Shown: positions 1 through 10,066, numbered from the stretch's first letter. The stretch is DNA of 64,000 bases from Sphingomonadaceae bacterium (GCA_009926135.1 RFPL01000004.1:178630-242629), one strand, 5' to 3'. Notes: generated by a model not told the origin, from the letters alone. Made by a program: numbers and translations.

Positions 1-678
1 GCGCTCCAGCCGGATGGGATTATCCTGACCCCGCCACACTCGGACAATCCGCAGATTGTCAATTTCCTCGGTGAACAGAAGATTCCCTTCGCCCGGATCG
101 GATCGGTCCAGAACGGGGCGGGGATCCCGGTGTCGATGGACGATGAGGGGTCGGCCCGTCAGGCCACCGAATACCTGCTCGCGCGCGGGCATCGCCGGAT
201 CGGCTTCATCGCCGGGTCCAGCGAATATGCTCTCAGCGGCTGGCGGGTCGATGGCTGGCAGGCAGCGATGGCCGCAGCCGGTGCCGCCATCGACAGCCTG
301 CTTGCCCAGGGCGACTTCAGCTACGCATCGGGCGAAGCTGCCGCCCGCCAACTGCTTGAGCGGGCAGACCGCCCCAGCGCGATCATCGCCAGCAATGACC
401 AGATGGCGCTGGCCACGCTCGAGGTGGCGCGGGCGCTGGAAATTGCCGTCCCGCAGGATCTGTCGCTGATCAGCTTCGACAATACTCCGCTGGTTCACTT
501 TACCCAGCCGCCGCTGACCGCCGTTGATCAGCCAATTGCCGCGACCACTTCGAAAGCGGTGGAACTGCTCATCGCCGCGCAGAAGGGGGAGGCGCCGCCA
601 GCCGCGCTGACCGTGGTTTCGGCCACGATCTACGAACGGGAATCGGTCGCGCCGCCGCCGGGCGCGCCGGGTGCCTGA
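1..678 (+). CDS. LacI-family transcriptional regulator, 3' part only
   Basis: The reading frame is open from the first base of the window, so the gene starts upstream and its DNA-binding helix-turn-helix is not visible. What remains is the periplasmic-binding-protein-like effector domain of a LacI/GalR regulator: a DGIILTPP-type strand, the ATEYLLARGHRRIGFIAG segment, IIASNDQMALATLE, and LSLISFDNTPL near the end. Such proteins normally repress sugar-utilization genes until a sugar binds. The stop overlaps the start of the next transporter gene by 8 bp, and a beta-glucosidase and a sugar permease follow, so I infer it controls this cluster. The ligand is unknown; a beta-glucoside or its product is plausible. 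Confidence 0.9.
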   Translation, partial: ALQPDGIILTPPHSDNPQIVNFLGEQKIPFARIGSVQNGAGIPVSMDDEGSARQATEYLLARGHRRIGFIAGSSEYALSGWRVDGWQAAMAAAGAAIDSLLAQGDFSYASGEAAARQLLERADRPSAIIASNDQMALATLEVARALEIAVPQDLSLISFDNTPLVHFTQPPLTAVDQPIAATTSKAVELLIAAQKGEAPPAALTVVSATIYERESVAPPPGAPGA

Positions 679-1849
679 CCCGCGCTCGCCGATTGACCGC
701 TTCATCCTGCTCTATGCGCTGGCCTGGGCCGGCGGGACGATTGGCTATGTGCCGCTGCTCAGCATCCTGCTGCCAGTGCAGGTGGCGGGGCTGGCCGGCC
801 GGACCACGGGGGTGGACTGGCTTGCCTATATTGCGCTGGTCGGGGCTATTGCCGCCAGCCTCGGCGGGATCCTGTTCGGTTACCTGAGCGATATCACCCG
901 CAACCGGCGCGGCTGGATTGTGGCCGGACTGGTGCTGTCCTGTGCTTTGCTGGTGCTGATTGGCCGGGCGTCCAGCCTGCCTGGGTTGGTGGGCGCAATC
1001 GTGGCTTGGCAGCTTGGCCTCAACATGATGCTGGGGCCGCTGGCGGCCTGGGCCGGGGATGTCGTGCCGGACAATCGCAAGGGGATGCTGGGCGGGTTGA
1101 TGGCTTTCGCGCCGGGACTTGGTGCGCTGTCGGGCGCACTGGTCACGATCCCCGGCCTGGCCGAAGGGCCGACGCGGCTAGTCATCGTGGCGCTGCTGGT
1201 TGCCATCTGCGTGGTGCCGGTGCTGTTGCATGGCGCTCTGGTCCTGGTCCCTGCTCCAGACGCTGTTGCGACCCCACGCGAAGCGCGCGAAGCCCGCGGC
1301 CGGGCGCTGCAGATGTGGCTGGCCCGGCTGGCCGTGCAGGTCGCCGAGGCAACGCTCTTCGCCTATCTGTTCTTCTGGCTGCTAAGCCTCGATGGCTCGG
1401 TCAGCGATAGCGGAACCGCCCGCCTGTTCAGTGCGATCCTGCTGGTCTCCGCCCCGCTCGCCCTGCTGGTTGGGCGCTGGTCGGACCGGGCCGGGCAGCC
1501 GATCTTGCCGCTCCAGGCCTGCGCGGTGGTTTCGGCGCTGGGGCTGGTCGGAATGGCGCTGGCCCCGAATCTGGCGGCGGGGATGCTGGCCTATGGCCTG
1601 TTTGGCCTGTCGAGTGCGGTTTTCCTGGCACTGCATTCGGCCCAGACCCTGCGGATATTGCCCCGGCCTGACCGCCGCGGGCGTGACCTCGGATTGTTCA
1701 ATCTTGCCAATACTGTGCCTTCGCTGGTGATGCCCGGGCTGACCATGGCGATCGTGCCAGTGGCGGGTTATCCGGCGCTGTTTGGCCTGCTGGCCGTGCT
1801 GGCAATGGTGGCGGCTCTGCTGCTGCGCAATATGCGACCGAGTGCCTAA
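671..1849 (+). CDS. MFS transporter
   Basis: The protein has 392 residues and about twelve hydrophobic segments, with a GYLSDITRNRRGW loop after the second or third segment that matches the basic MFS signature loop. It is an inner-membrane secondary carrier. The start is GTG at 671 inside the end of the LacI-type gene, which implies translational coupling. Placement between a sugar-type regulator and a GH3 glycosidase suggests that it imports the sugar or oligosaccharide that the cluster handles. The substrate cannot be read from the sequence. A drug or metabolite exporter of the same fold is the main alternative. Confidence 0.85.
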   Translation: MPDPRSPIDRFILLYALAWAGGTIGYVPLLSILLPVQVAGLAGRTTGVDWLAYIALVGAIAASLGGILFGYLSDITRNRRGWIVAGLVLSCALLVLIGRASSLPGLVGAIVAWQLGLNMMLGPLAAWAGDVVPDNRKGMLGGLMAFAPGLGALSGALVTIPGLAEGPTRLVIVALLVAICVVPVLLHGALVLVPAPDAVATPREAREARGRALQMWLARLAVQVAEATLFAYLFFWLLSLDGSVSDSGTARLFSAILLVSAPLALLVGRWSDRAGQPILPLQACAVVSALGLVGMALAPNLAAGMLAYGLFGLSSAVFLALHSAQTLRILPRPDRRGRDLGLFNLANTVPSLVMPGLTMAIVPVAGYPALFGLLAVLAMVAALLLRNMRPSA

Positions 1850-1923
1850 GCCTGCTGCTTGACTTCGCCCCGTCCCTCATGCGAATGAGAACGTTCACAA
1901 ATGAATTGGGACGAGAGGGTTTG

Positions 1924-4302
1924 ATGCGCAGTGGGTTGCTGATGGTAGCGAGCCTGGCGATGCTCGCGGGCTGCACGCAAGGGCCGGTCGTTTCAACTGC
2001 CCCGGCGGCAGTTGCCACGCCCGCGCCGACCGAAGACGCGCGCATCGCCGACCTGCTTGGGCGGATGAGCCTGGAGCGCAAGGTTGCCCAGCTGATTCAG
2101 CCGCAGATCAATTCGTTCACTGCCGCCGACATGGAGCGCTATCGCTTCGGCAGCTACCTCAACGGCGGCAACGGTGGGCCCTATGGCGACGAGTTTGCGC
2201 CCGCATCGCAGTGGCTCAAGCTGGCTGACGAGATGTGGGACGCGTCCACCAAGCCGCTGCCCGGTGGCGAACCGGTAATCCCGGCAATCTGGGGCACTGA
2301 TGCGGTCCACGGTCATACCAATGTCATCGGCGCAACGATCTTTCCGCACAACGTTGGCTTGGGCGCGACCCGCGATGCCGACCTCGTCCGCCGGATCGGT
2401 GCGGCAACCGCAATCGAGATGCGCGCAACCGGGATCGAGTGGGACTTCTCGCCGACCATAGCAGTCGCGCGCGACCGCCGCTGGGGCCGCTCCTACGAAA
2501 GCTATTCGCAAGACCCTGACATCGTCGCGCCGCTAGGCGCCGCGCTGATCGAGGGGCTGCAGGGCCGTGTCGGTACGCCGGAGCATCTCGGTGGTGATCG
2601 GGTGATCGCCACAGCGAAACACTTCTTCGCAGACGGCGGCACGACCCAAGGGGTGGACCAGGGCGATGTCAGCGGTGACATCACCGAACTGAAGGCCATC
2701 CATGCCAAGCCCTATCCCGCCGCCATCGCTGCGGGCGTGGAAAGCATCATGGCCAGCTTCAACTCGATCAACGGGGTGAAGATGCACGGCAACCGTGACC
2801 TGCTGACTGGCGTCCTGCGTGACGAGTTCGGCTTCAAGGGAATGGTCGTGGGGGACTGGAATGCCCATGGCCAGATTGCCGGGTGCAAGGTTGACGATTG
2901 TTCGCAATCGCTGCTCGCCGGGCTCGATATGTACATGGTGCCGGACGATTGGCGCGCGCTGCATGCCAACCTGATGCGTGATGTGCAGAACGGTACGATC
3001 CCGATGGCGCGGGTGGACGAGGCCGTAGGCCGGGTGCTGCGCATGAAGCTGCGGCTCGGCCTGCTGGATCCCGGCGCGGTCAAGCCGTCGCTCCGGCCCA
3101 ATGGCGGCAATTTCACGTTGCTCGGCTCGGCCCAACATCGCGCCATAGCCCGTGAAGCGGTGGGCAAGTCGCTGGTAATGCTCAAGAACGATGGCGTCCT
3201 GCCGCTGGCTGCGGGCGCACGCATTCTTGTTGCGGGCCGTGCGGCAGATAGCGTCGCCCAAGCTTCTGGTGGCTGGACCCTGACCTGGCAGGGTGGGCTG
3301 GAATTGACTAACGAGAAGTATTTCCCTGGCGCCACCTCGATCTGGACAGGCCTCAAGAATGCGGCCGAGGCAGCGGGTGGATCGGCCGCGCTATCGATCG
3401 ACGGCAGCTATGCCGCCAAGCCCGACGTTGCCGTGGTCGTCTTCGGCGAAGAACCCTATGCCGAGTACGAGGGCGACCGAAAAACTGCCGTCTTTGCTGA
3501 CGAGGAGGGCCTGGCCCTGCTGCGCAAGTTCAGGGCTGCCGGTGTCCGCACCGTCGCCGTGTTCCTCTCGGGCCGGCCGCTGTGGATGAACCGTGAAATC
3601 AATGCTGCCGACGCCTTTGTCGCAGCCTGGTTGCCCGGCAGCGAGGGGGCTGGGGTAGCCGACGTGCTGTTCGGCAAGCGCCCTGCGACCGGACGCCTGT
3701 CGTTCAGCTGGCCAGCCGGGTGCGATGGCAAGCCGGTGAACGGACCCGATGGCGCGCTGTTCGATGTTGGCTACGGGCTCTCGTCGGGAGCGCCGGCAAG
3801 GGCCGCCAAGCTGGATGAGACTTGCGCTTACCTGAGCGCTGGTTCCTCGGCCGATTGGTTCGTCGATGGCAAGCTGGCGCCGGGTACTGTGATAACTGGT
3901 GACGGGGCGCCGCTGCCCAATCTGCGCGGCCAGGCCGGCGGCATCGCCGCGCGCGGGGTCGACCGCAAGCGGCAAGAAGATGCCCGCGAGATTACGTTTG
4001 CGCCCGGCGCGACCCTCTCCTTCGCACAGCGGCATGCGGGTTCGGGGGCTTTCCGGATTACCTATTTCCTGCCGGATCAGCCGCAGGCGCCGGTCAATCT
4101 GACACTGGGCGGGACCACCCTCGATATCACCCGCCAGCTGGCCTTGAGCGCCAGCAAGGGCTGGCGTGAAATGATTATCACCGACACCTGCGCGCCTGGG
4201 CTTGGTCAGTCGCTTGCGATTACGTCCAGTGGGCCGCTAAGACTGCAGATCGCGGCAGTATCGCGTCAGGCCATGCCGCCGGGTGCAGACTGCTCGTTCT
4301 GA
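1924..4302 (+). CDS. Glycoside hydrolase family 3 beta-glucosidase, lipoprotein
   Basis: This 792-residue enzyme should hydrolyse terminal beta-linked glucose from gluco-oligosaccharides. The N-terminus is a lipoprotein signal ending in LAGC (Cys near residue 18), so the enzyme is probably anchored in the outer or inner membrane facing the periplasm. GH3 landmarks are present: the KHF motif (Lys232-His233), the nucleophile Asp311 in VVGDW, and candidate acid/base glutamates at 514-516 in AEYEGD. A C-terminal beta-rich domain of about 140 residues resembles the extra domain of ExoP-type exo-1,3/1,4-beta-glucosidases. The frame is open upstream to 1879. I prefer ATG 1924 because it begins exactly at the signal peptide and follows a GAGAGGG-type ribosome site. 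Confidence 0.93.
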   Translation: MRSGLLMVASLAMLAGCTQGPVVSTAPAAVATPAPTEDARIADLLGRMSLERKVAQLIQPQINSFTAADMERYRFGSYLNGGNGGPYGDEFAPASQWLKLADEMWDASTKPLPGGEPVIPAIWGTDAVHGHTNVIGATIFPHNVGLGATRDADLVRRIGAATAIEMRATGIEWDFSPTIAVARDRRWGRSYESYSQDPDIVAPLGAALIEGLQGRVGTPEHLGGDRVIATAKHFFADGGTTQGVDQGDVSGDITELKAIHAKPYPAAIAAGVESIMASFNSINGVKMHGNRDLLTGVLRDEFGFKGMVVGDWNAHGQIAGCKVDDCSQSLLAGLDMYMVPDDWRALHANLMRDVQNGTIPMARVDEAVGRVLRMKLRLGLLDPGAVKPSLRPNGGNFTLLGSAQHRAIAREAVGKSLVMLKNDGVLPLAAGARILVAGRAADSVAQASGGWTLTWQGGLELTNEKYFPGATSIWTGLKNAAEAAGGSAALSIDGSYAAKPDVAVVVFGEEPYAEYEGDRKTAVFADEEGLALLRKFRAAGVRTVAVFLSGRPLWMNREINAADAFVAAWLPGSEGAGVADVLFGKRPATGRLSFSWPAGCDGKPVNGPDGALFDVGYGLSSGAPARAAKLDETCAYLSAGSSADWFVDGKLAPGTVITGDGAPLPNLRGQAGGIAARGVDRKRQEDAREITFAPGATLSFAQRHAGSGAFRITYFLPDQPQAPVNLTLGGTTLDITRQLALSASKGWREMIITDTCAPGLGQSLAITSSGPLRLQIAAVSRQAMPPGADCSF

Positions 4303-4360
4303 CGCGCTTCAATCGACCACCGGCCAAATGCCGGGCCATACCGTGAGAGGATGACAGTAA

Positions 4361-5629
4361 ATGGCAATCGCCACTGACAGCGCCCCGGCGCAGGGTGACC
4401 ATATCGACGCTCCGCAGCTGCAGCTGTTCGTGATGGGGCTGTTCTTCATCTTCGGCGGGATCACATCGCTGAATGACGTGATCATCCCGAAGCTGAAGGA
4501 GCTGTTCACGCTCAACTACACCCAGGCGATGCTGGTGCAGTTCTGCTTCTTCACGGCCTATCTGGTGATCGGCATTCCCGGCGCGCGGCTGGTCAAGAAG
4601 ATCGGCTACATGCGCGGCGCGGTGGCTGGGCTGGTGACGATGATGGCCGGCTGCTTGCTGTTCATTCCGGCCAGCCAGACCGCAACCTATGCGCTATTCC
4701 TGCTCGCGCTGTTCGTATTGGCGAGCGGGGTGGTGATCGTCCAGGTCGTCGCCAATCCGCTGATCTCGCTGCTCGGCAAGCCCGAGACGGTCCACAGCCG
4801 GCTGACTTTTGCGCAGGGCTTCAACTCGGTCGGCACGACCGTGTTTCCCTATTTCGGCGCAGTCCTGATCCTGGGCAGCCTGGCCACGGTGACGGCTGAC
4901 CAGCTTTCGGGCGTGGAGCTTGATGCCTATCGCACCGCCGAGAGCCAGGCGATCGTCCATGGCTATCTTGGCATTGCCGCCGCACTGGCGGTGGTCGCCG
5001 GCGTGGTCTGGCTGTTCCGCAATGCGCTGAAGGGCGAAAGCCACGCCGAAAGCTCCGGCCTCGCCGGCCTCGATCTGCTGAAGCGCAAGCGTTTCGGCTT
5101 CGGCGCGCTGTGCATCTTCCTCTATGTCGGCGCCGAAGTGTCGATCGGCTCGCTGATCGTCAGCTACCTGATGCAAGGCCATGTCATGGGGCTGGCGGAA
5201 CAGGCCGCGGGCAAGTTGATTGCCTATTACTGGGGCGGGGCGATGGTCGGTCGATTCATCGGTTCGGCCGTGCTGCGCGTGATCAGCCCGGGCAAGGTGC
5301 TGGCGGCGGTGGCCATCGGTGCCATCGCGCTGCTGGCGATCTCCACTCACACCACCGGCACGCTCTCGGGCTACAGCTTGCTGGCGATCGGCTTGACCAA
5401 TGCGATCATGTTCCCGACGATCTTCACGCTCGCCTGCGAAAAGCTGGGCCCGCGCGCTGCCGACGGCTCGGGTATCATCAACGTTGCGATCTTCGGCGGG
5501 GCAGTCATCCCGCTGCTGACCGGGATGATCGCGGATGCCACCGGCAGCCTGGCGCTGGCCTTCATCCTGCCGGCCACCTGCTATGCCGTTATCGCCAGCT
5601 TCGGCTGGTATGCCAGAAGGCCGGCCTGA
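4361..5629 (+). CDS. Sugar:proton symporter of the FucP/GluP MFS family
   Basis: The 422-residue protein has the FFIFGGITSLNDVIIPKLK start typical of the fucose permease and glucose/galactose transporter branch of MFS, followed by about twelve membrane segments. It would carry a monosaccharide across the inner membrane with protons. The start ATG has a clear GAGAGGA ribosome site 10 bases upstream. It lies 58 bp behind the GH3 glucosidase, so a simple reading is that the glucosidase releases glucose in the periplasm and this carrier brings it in. The exact sugar (glucose, galactose or fucose) is inference. Confidence 0.9.
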   Translation: MAIATDSAPAQGDHIDAPQLQLFVMGLFFIFGGITSLNDVIIPKLKELFTLNYTQAMLVQFCFFTAYLVIGIPGARLVKKIGYMRGAVAGLVTMMAGCLLFIPASQTATYALFLLALFVLASGVVIVQVVANPLISLLGKPETVHSRLTFAQGFNSVGTTVFPYFGAVLILGSLATVTADQLSGVELDAYRTAESQAIVHGYLGIAAALAVVAGVVWLFRNALKGESHAESSGLAGLDLLKRKRFGFGALCIFLYVGAEVSIGSLIVSYLMQGHVMGLAEQAAGKLIAYYWGGAMVGRFIGSAVLRVISPGKVLAAVAIGAIALLAISTHTTGTLSGYSLLAIGLTNAIMFPTIFTLACEKLGPRAADGSGIINVAIFGGAVIPLLTGMIADATGSLALAFILPATCYAVIASFGWYARRPA

Positions 5630-5691
5630 AGCCGAGAACGGGTTACGCTGATCACTTGGCAAGCAGGCAGTCTTTGGGCCATGATCGCCGA

Positions 5692-6837
5692 ATGACCCAG
5701 ACCAGTGACAGCGTAGCCCACCAAATTGACCTCGCCGCCTTCCAGGCCGAGGTCCGCAGCTTCCTCGATGCCGAGTTGACCCCGGCGTTGCGCGAAGGGG
5801 CGGCGCGGGCGACCAGCGTGTTCGTCGATCCGTCGGTTTCGCTGCCGTGGCAGGCCATCCTCAACAAGCGCGGCTGGGCGGCGCCCGAATGGCCGGCGCA
5901 GTTCGGCGGGCCTGGCTGGGACGATATGCAGCGCTATGTCTTCGCCGCAGAATGCGCGCGGGCAGGCACGCCCAGCCTTTCGCCGATGGGGCTGAAGATG
6001 GTGGCCCCTGTCATCATGCATTACGGAACGCCGGAACAGCAGGCGCACTACCTGCCCCGGATCCTGTCGGGCGAAGACTATTGGTGCCAGGGCTTTTCGG
6101 AGTCGGGCTCGGGTTCGGACCTCGCCTCGTTGCAGCTCCGGGCGGTGCGGAACGGCGATGACTACGTGCTCAACGGCTCGAAGATCTGGACCACTCACGC
6201 CCACTTCGCGAATCGGATGTTCTGCCTGGTCCGCACTTCGACCGAGGGCAAGCCGCAGGCCGGGATCAGCTTCCTGCTGCTCGACATGGCCAGCCCCGGG
6301 ATCACCGTGAAGCCGATCCGCACTCTCGCCGGCGATCATGAATTCAACCAGGTGTTCTTCGATGACGTGCGCGTGCCGGTGCCCAACCGGCTGGGCGAGG
6401 AGAACGATGGCTGGACGGTGGCCAAGCACCTGCTGACTTTTGAACGTGGCGGCAAATATGCTCCGCCGCTGATTGAGCGGCTGACTCGGCTGCGACAGCG
6501 CGACGGCCTTGATCCGCTGGTCAAGGCGCGACTGGCGAAGGAAGCGGTTAACCTGCGCGCGCTCCAGGCGCTAGAGCTGAAGGCGATGCGCGGGGCTGGC
6601 GGCAGCGCGGCGCTTTATGCCTCGGTGATGAAAGTCCTGGGGACCGAGGCGATGCAGCGGCTCGACGTATTGGCCTGCGATATCGAAGGGCAGGCGGCCT
6701 GGGCCGTGCCGAACGGGCAGACCCCGGCGGATCTGGCGGTGGCCGTGCCGCGTTATCTCAACGACCGCGCAGCCAGCATCTACGCCGGCTCGAATGAGAT
6801 CCAGCGCGACCTTATTGCCAAGCTCATCCTCGCTTGA
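5692..6837 (+). CDS. Acyl-CoA dehydrogenase, catalytic type
   Basis: The product (381 residues) is a flavin-dependent acyl-CoA dehydrogenase that forms the alpha,beta double bond of an acyl-CoA. Family features are the N-terminal helical domain, the WCQGFSESGSGSDLASL segment in the middle that lines FAD, and the C-terminal IYAGSNEIQRDLIAKLIL motif, whose glutamate region is typical of the catalytic-type subunits. The same frame is open far upstream through the previous gene, but the protein homologous part begins at ATG 5692. It is convergent with a second, shorter dehydrogenase. The substrate is unknown; sterol side chain, branched or fatty acyl-CoA are all possible. Confidence 0.9.
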   Translation: MTQTSDSVAHQIDLAAFQAEVRSFLDAELTPALREGAARATSVFVDPSVSLPWQAILNKRGWAAPEWPAQFGGPGWDDMQRYVFAAECARAGTPSLSPMGLKMVAPVIMHYGTPEQQAHYLPRILSGEDYWCQGFSESGSGSDLASLQLRAVRNGDDYVLNGSKIWTTHAHFANRMFCLVRTSTEGKPQAGISFLLLDMASPGITVKPIRTLAGDHEFNQVFFDDVRVPVPNRLGEENDGWTVAKHLLTFERGGKYAPPLIERLTRLRQRDGLDPLVKARLAKEAVNLRALQALELKAMRGAGGSAALYASVMKVLGTEAMQRLDVLACDIEGQAAWAVPNGQTPADLAVAVPRYLNDRAASIYAGSNEIQRDLIAKLILA

Positions 6838-6840
6838 GGT

Positions 6841-7800
6841 TTAGGCCAAGTCTGCGAATTCATTGAGAAGTCCAGCCTCGCTGCCAAGACCGGCGGCGAT
6901 CACCAGCAGCCGCTTGAAGCGCGCACCAAGGCGCAGTTCCTCGGTCAGGCCCATCGCACCGTGGAGCTGGACCGCGCCCTCGCCGACCACGCGCGCCGCA
7001 TCGCGCACGGCGATGCTCGCAGCAAGCAGATCGCTGTGCATCGCTGATACGACTGCCGCTTCGGTCAATGCCTGGGCCTGTAGCGCAGCCAGCTGCATAT
7101 CGGCCAGGCGGTGGCGTAGCGCCTGGAAGCTGGCGATCGGCGCACCGAACTGGCGGCGCTGGGCGAGGTAGTCGGCCGTATCAACGAGCATCCGCTGCAT
7201 CAGGCCGACTGCCTCGGCGCAGCGCCCGATCCGGACGAGGGTGGTTGCGGCAACCGGATCGCCTGCCAACGGTTCGGCAATGACCCCGGCAAAATGAAGG
7301 TCGGCAACCGCCGAGCCATCGTGGAGCTGGCCAGGTTCGACTGTCAGGTCGGCCGCATCGCGCGGCACCACGAACAGCGCCTCGTCCAGGGCGAGGACAA
7401 ACAGGCTGGCAGCAGCTGCTCCGGCTACCAGCCGCGCGGTGCCCTCGATCCGGTTGCCATCGCGCAGGTCCGGCAGGGTTGCCGCAGTCGCTGCGCTGAT
7501 CAGCGCGGCGCGGCGCTCGCCCGTTGCCAAGTCCGCACCATCGCGCAGCACTGCACAGGCCGCGGCATGACTGAGCCAGTCCGCACCAGCCAGCGCCGGA
7601 CCCAGCGCAGCCATCACCAGTGCGACTTCGGCAGCCCCGCCGTCAAAGCCGCCTTGCGCCTCGGGCAGGGTCAGCCCGGCGAGGCCCAGCTGCTCTGACA
7701 GGTCCGCCCAGGACGGCTGTTCCACTTCGGTGGTCAACCGCTGGACCGCATCGCGCAGCATCGTCTGCTGCTCATTCAGTTCCAGATCCAGTCCCGCCAT
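6841..7800 (-). CDS. Acyl-CoA dehydrogenase-like protein, short partner type
   Basis: A 319-residue acyl-CoA dehydrogenase fold protein: MAGLDLELNEQQTMLRD at the start, a GRCAEAVGLMQRMLVDTADYLAQRRQFG helix in the middle and a RVVGEGAVQLHGAMGLTEELRLG segment near the end. It is about 60 residues shorter than usual and lacks the GSNEIQ glutamate motif present in the convergent gene. Short, degenerate dehydrogenases of this kind often form heterotetramers with a catalytic partner (FadE26/FadE27-like pairs in actinobacteria). I infer, but cannot show, that the two convergent genes make such a complex. Only 3 bp separate their stop codons. Confidence 0.85.
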   Translation of the reverse strand: MAGLDLELNEQQTMLRDAVQRLTTEVEQPSWADLSEQLGLAGLTLPEAQGGFDGGAAEVALVMAALGPALAGADWLSHAAACAVLRDGADLATGERRAALISAATAATLPDLRDGNRIEGTARLVAGAAAASLFVLALDEALFVVPRDAADLTVEPGQLHDGSAVADLHFAGVIAEPLAGDPVAATTLVRIGRCAEAVGLMQRMLVDTADYLAQRRQFGAPIASFQALRHRLADMQLAALQAQALTEAAVVSAMHSDLLAASIAVRDAARVVGEGAVQLHGAMGLTEELRLGARFKRLLVIAAGLGSEAGLLNEFADLA

Positions 7801-7960
7801 GTCTGCTTGCTCCCGCTTTGTGTCGCCGATCCATAGGCAGTCCGCTCACCCGTCCGCAAGTCGCAAGGAACGGAACGATCCCCACCGTTGTTATCCCAGC
7901 TTGGCTTTTGCCGATGGGGCGGTGATGTTATGCGGCACCTGGCCACAACGAGGGTGACGA

Positions 7961-10066
7961 ATGCACAAGGTGACCGGCAAGCAGGGAGGGGTGGTTCGGA
8001 TACTTGCCGCTCTTGCGCTGGCCGGGCTGCACACGGCCCCGCTGTGCGCGCAAAGCCAGCCACCGCCGTCCGAAGAGCCAATCATCACCGACCAGGAGTT
8101 TGAAGCTGCCGTTCCTCCGGTCACCGCCGAGGATGATCCCGAGCTGGGCCGCAGCCTTGAATCAATCGACGAGTTCGAGCGTAAGCTGACGCCGCAGGGA
8201 GAAGCGGCGCCAGCCCCGAGCCCGGTCGGCCAGGATGCGGAACTGGCGACCCCGCTGCCGCCGCTCGAAACCTTCCGGGCCGAACCGGTGGTCTTCTCCG
8301 GTGCTGCGGTGGCTCCTCAGGATGCCGAGATCGTCTACCGCGTCGACCTCAACGGGCTCGGCGAGGTGGTGGCCGCAAGCGAGCGCGACCTGCTGGGCGA
8401 GTTCTTCCGCCTTTCGCTGCTGCGGACCAAGGGCAAGGCGCGCAACACCACTCAAATCTCAAGCCGGGCAGGTGAGGACGTACTGCTGCTGAAAAAGCTG
8501 CTAGCGGCCGATGGCTGGTTCGATGCCCAGGTTAGGACCCGGATCGACCGCCCGGCCGACCAGGGGCCGCTGGTGGTCGCGCTCGATGTGATGCCCGGCA
8601 AGCGCTTCGCCTTTTCCACCATCAGCGTCACTGCGGCGCCGACCTTGCCGCCAGATCTGATCAGCCGCAATCTGGAGCTGGCAACGGGCCAGCCGGTGAT
8701 CGCGGAGCGTGTGCTGGCGGCCGAAGCCAAGGTCGCCCTGGCCCTGCCGGAGAATGGCTATCCCTTTGCCGAACTGGGCACGCGCGACGTGCTGCTGGAC
8801 CAGGATACCGGCGCAGCGGCCTATACCCTGCCCGTCACGGTTGGTCCGCGCGGGACCTATGGGGCCATCCGCAGCGAGGGGAACGAAGCCTTTGGCGCGG
8901 ATCACGTGCAGACGTTAGCGCGGTTCAAGGCGGGTGAGCTCTATGACAGCCGGATGGTCGATGACCTGCGGCAGGCGCTGATCGCCACTGGCCTGTTCCG
9001 GGCGATTGCAGTCGAGCCGACCCGCACTGGCGAGGCTGGCCCCGGCGGCACCGAACAGGTCGACCTGGTGGTCAAGCAGGAGGCGGGCCCGCCGCGGGTG
9101 ATCGCGGCCACTGCCGGTTACGGCACGGGTGAAGGCTTCCGGGTCGAGGCCAGCTGGACGCACCGCAACCTGTTCCAGCCCGAAGGGGCGCTGATCGTCA
9201 GCGGTCTGGTCGGAACGCTGGAGCAGAGTGCCGGGGTCACCTTCCGCCGCTCCAACGCTGGCCGCCGCGACCGCACGTTCGAGCTGGCCAGCGAACTGCA
9301 TCACGCGTCGACCGAGGCCTATTCGGCTTACACCGGGCGACTTGCGGCGCGGATCAGCTACGATTCCACTCCGATCTGGCAGAAGCGACTGACCTATGCC
9401 TACGGCGCGCAGCTGATCGGCACGGATGAAAGCGTATTCGATCCCCGGCTGCGGATCCGCCAGCGGCGGACCTATGCGATTGCCGGGCTGACCGGGCAGG
9501 TCGGCTGGGACATGACGGATAGCCTGCTTGATCCGACCAGGGGCTTTCGCCTGACCGCGCTGGTCGAACCGGAAGGCGCGCTGCGCGGCGGCTTCACGCC
9601 TTACGCCCGGGTGCGGCTGGATGGCTCGGCCTATTACCGGGTGGCGGAGAACATCGTCCTTGCCGGCCGCGTCCGCGCAGCGACGATCCAGGGGGCGGAG
9701 CTTGACCGCATTGCACCTTCGCGGCGAATCTATGCTGGCGGCGGCGGATCAGTGCGCGGTTTCGCCTATCAGCAGCTTGGTCCCCGCGACATCAACAACG
9801 ATCCAACCGGCGGGCGCAGCCTCAACGAAGCAGCGTTCGAAGTGCGCTACCGGTTTGGCGATTATGGCGTGGTCGGTTTTGTTGATGTCGGACAATCCTA
9901 TGCCAAGGCGCTCCCGGACTTTTCCGACCTGCGCGTCGGGGTCGGGCTGGGTGCGCGAATCTATACCAATTTCGGGCCAATGCGGCTGGACGTGGCCACT
10001 CCGCTGCGCCGTCGCCCGGGAGAGAGCCGGATCAACGTCTATGTGTCGATCGGTCAGGCCTTCTGA
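7961..10066 (+). CDS. tamA: TamA-like outer-membrane assembly protein (Omp85 family)
   Basis: The 701-residue protein has a signal peptide (about residues 1-30, ending near LCAQS), two to three POTRA-like segments between residues 110 and 360, and a C-terminal beta-barrel of the bacterial surface antigen type containing a GGGGSVRGFAYQQLGP motif and a final phenylalanine. It is an outer-membrane component that, with TamB, inserts a subset of barrel proteins or moves phospholipids to the outer membrane. The start has a GAGGGTG ribosome site. The stop codon overlaps the start of tamB (ATG at 10066), which supports co-translation and the assignment. Confidence 0.9.
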   Translation: MHKVTGKQGGVVRILAALALAGLHTAPLCAQSQPPPSEEPIITDQEFEAAVPPVTAEDDPELGRSLESIDEFERKLTPQGEAAPAPSPVGQDAELATPLPPLETFRAEPVVFSGAAVAPQDAEIVYRVDLNGLGEVVAASERDLLGEFFRLSLLRTKGKARNTTQISSRAGEDVLLLKKLLAADGWFDAQVRTRIDRPADQGPLVVALDVMPGKRFAFSTISVTAAPTLPPDLISRNLELATGQPVIAERVLAAEAKVALALPENGYPFAELGTRDVLLDQDTGAAAYTLPVTVGPRGTYGAIRSEGNEAFGADHVQTLARFKAGELYDSRMVDDLRQALIATGLFRAIAVEPTRTGEAGPGGTEQVDLVVKQEAGPPRVIAATAGYGTGEGFRVEASWTHRNLFQPEGALIVSGLVGTLEQSAGVTFRRSNAGRRDRTFELASELHHASTEAYSAYTGRLAARISYDSTPIWQKRLTYAYGAQLIGTDESVFDPRLRIRQRRTYAIAGLTGQVGWDMTDSLLDPTRGFRLTALVEPEGALRGGFTPYARVRLDGSAYYRVAENIVLAGRVRAATIQGAELDRIAPSRRIYAGGGGSVRGFAYQQLGPRDINNDPTGGRSLNEAAFEVRYRFGDYGVVGFVDVGQSYAKALPDFSDLRVGVGLGARIYTNFGPMRLDVATPLRRRPGESRINVYVSIGQAF

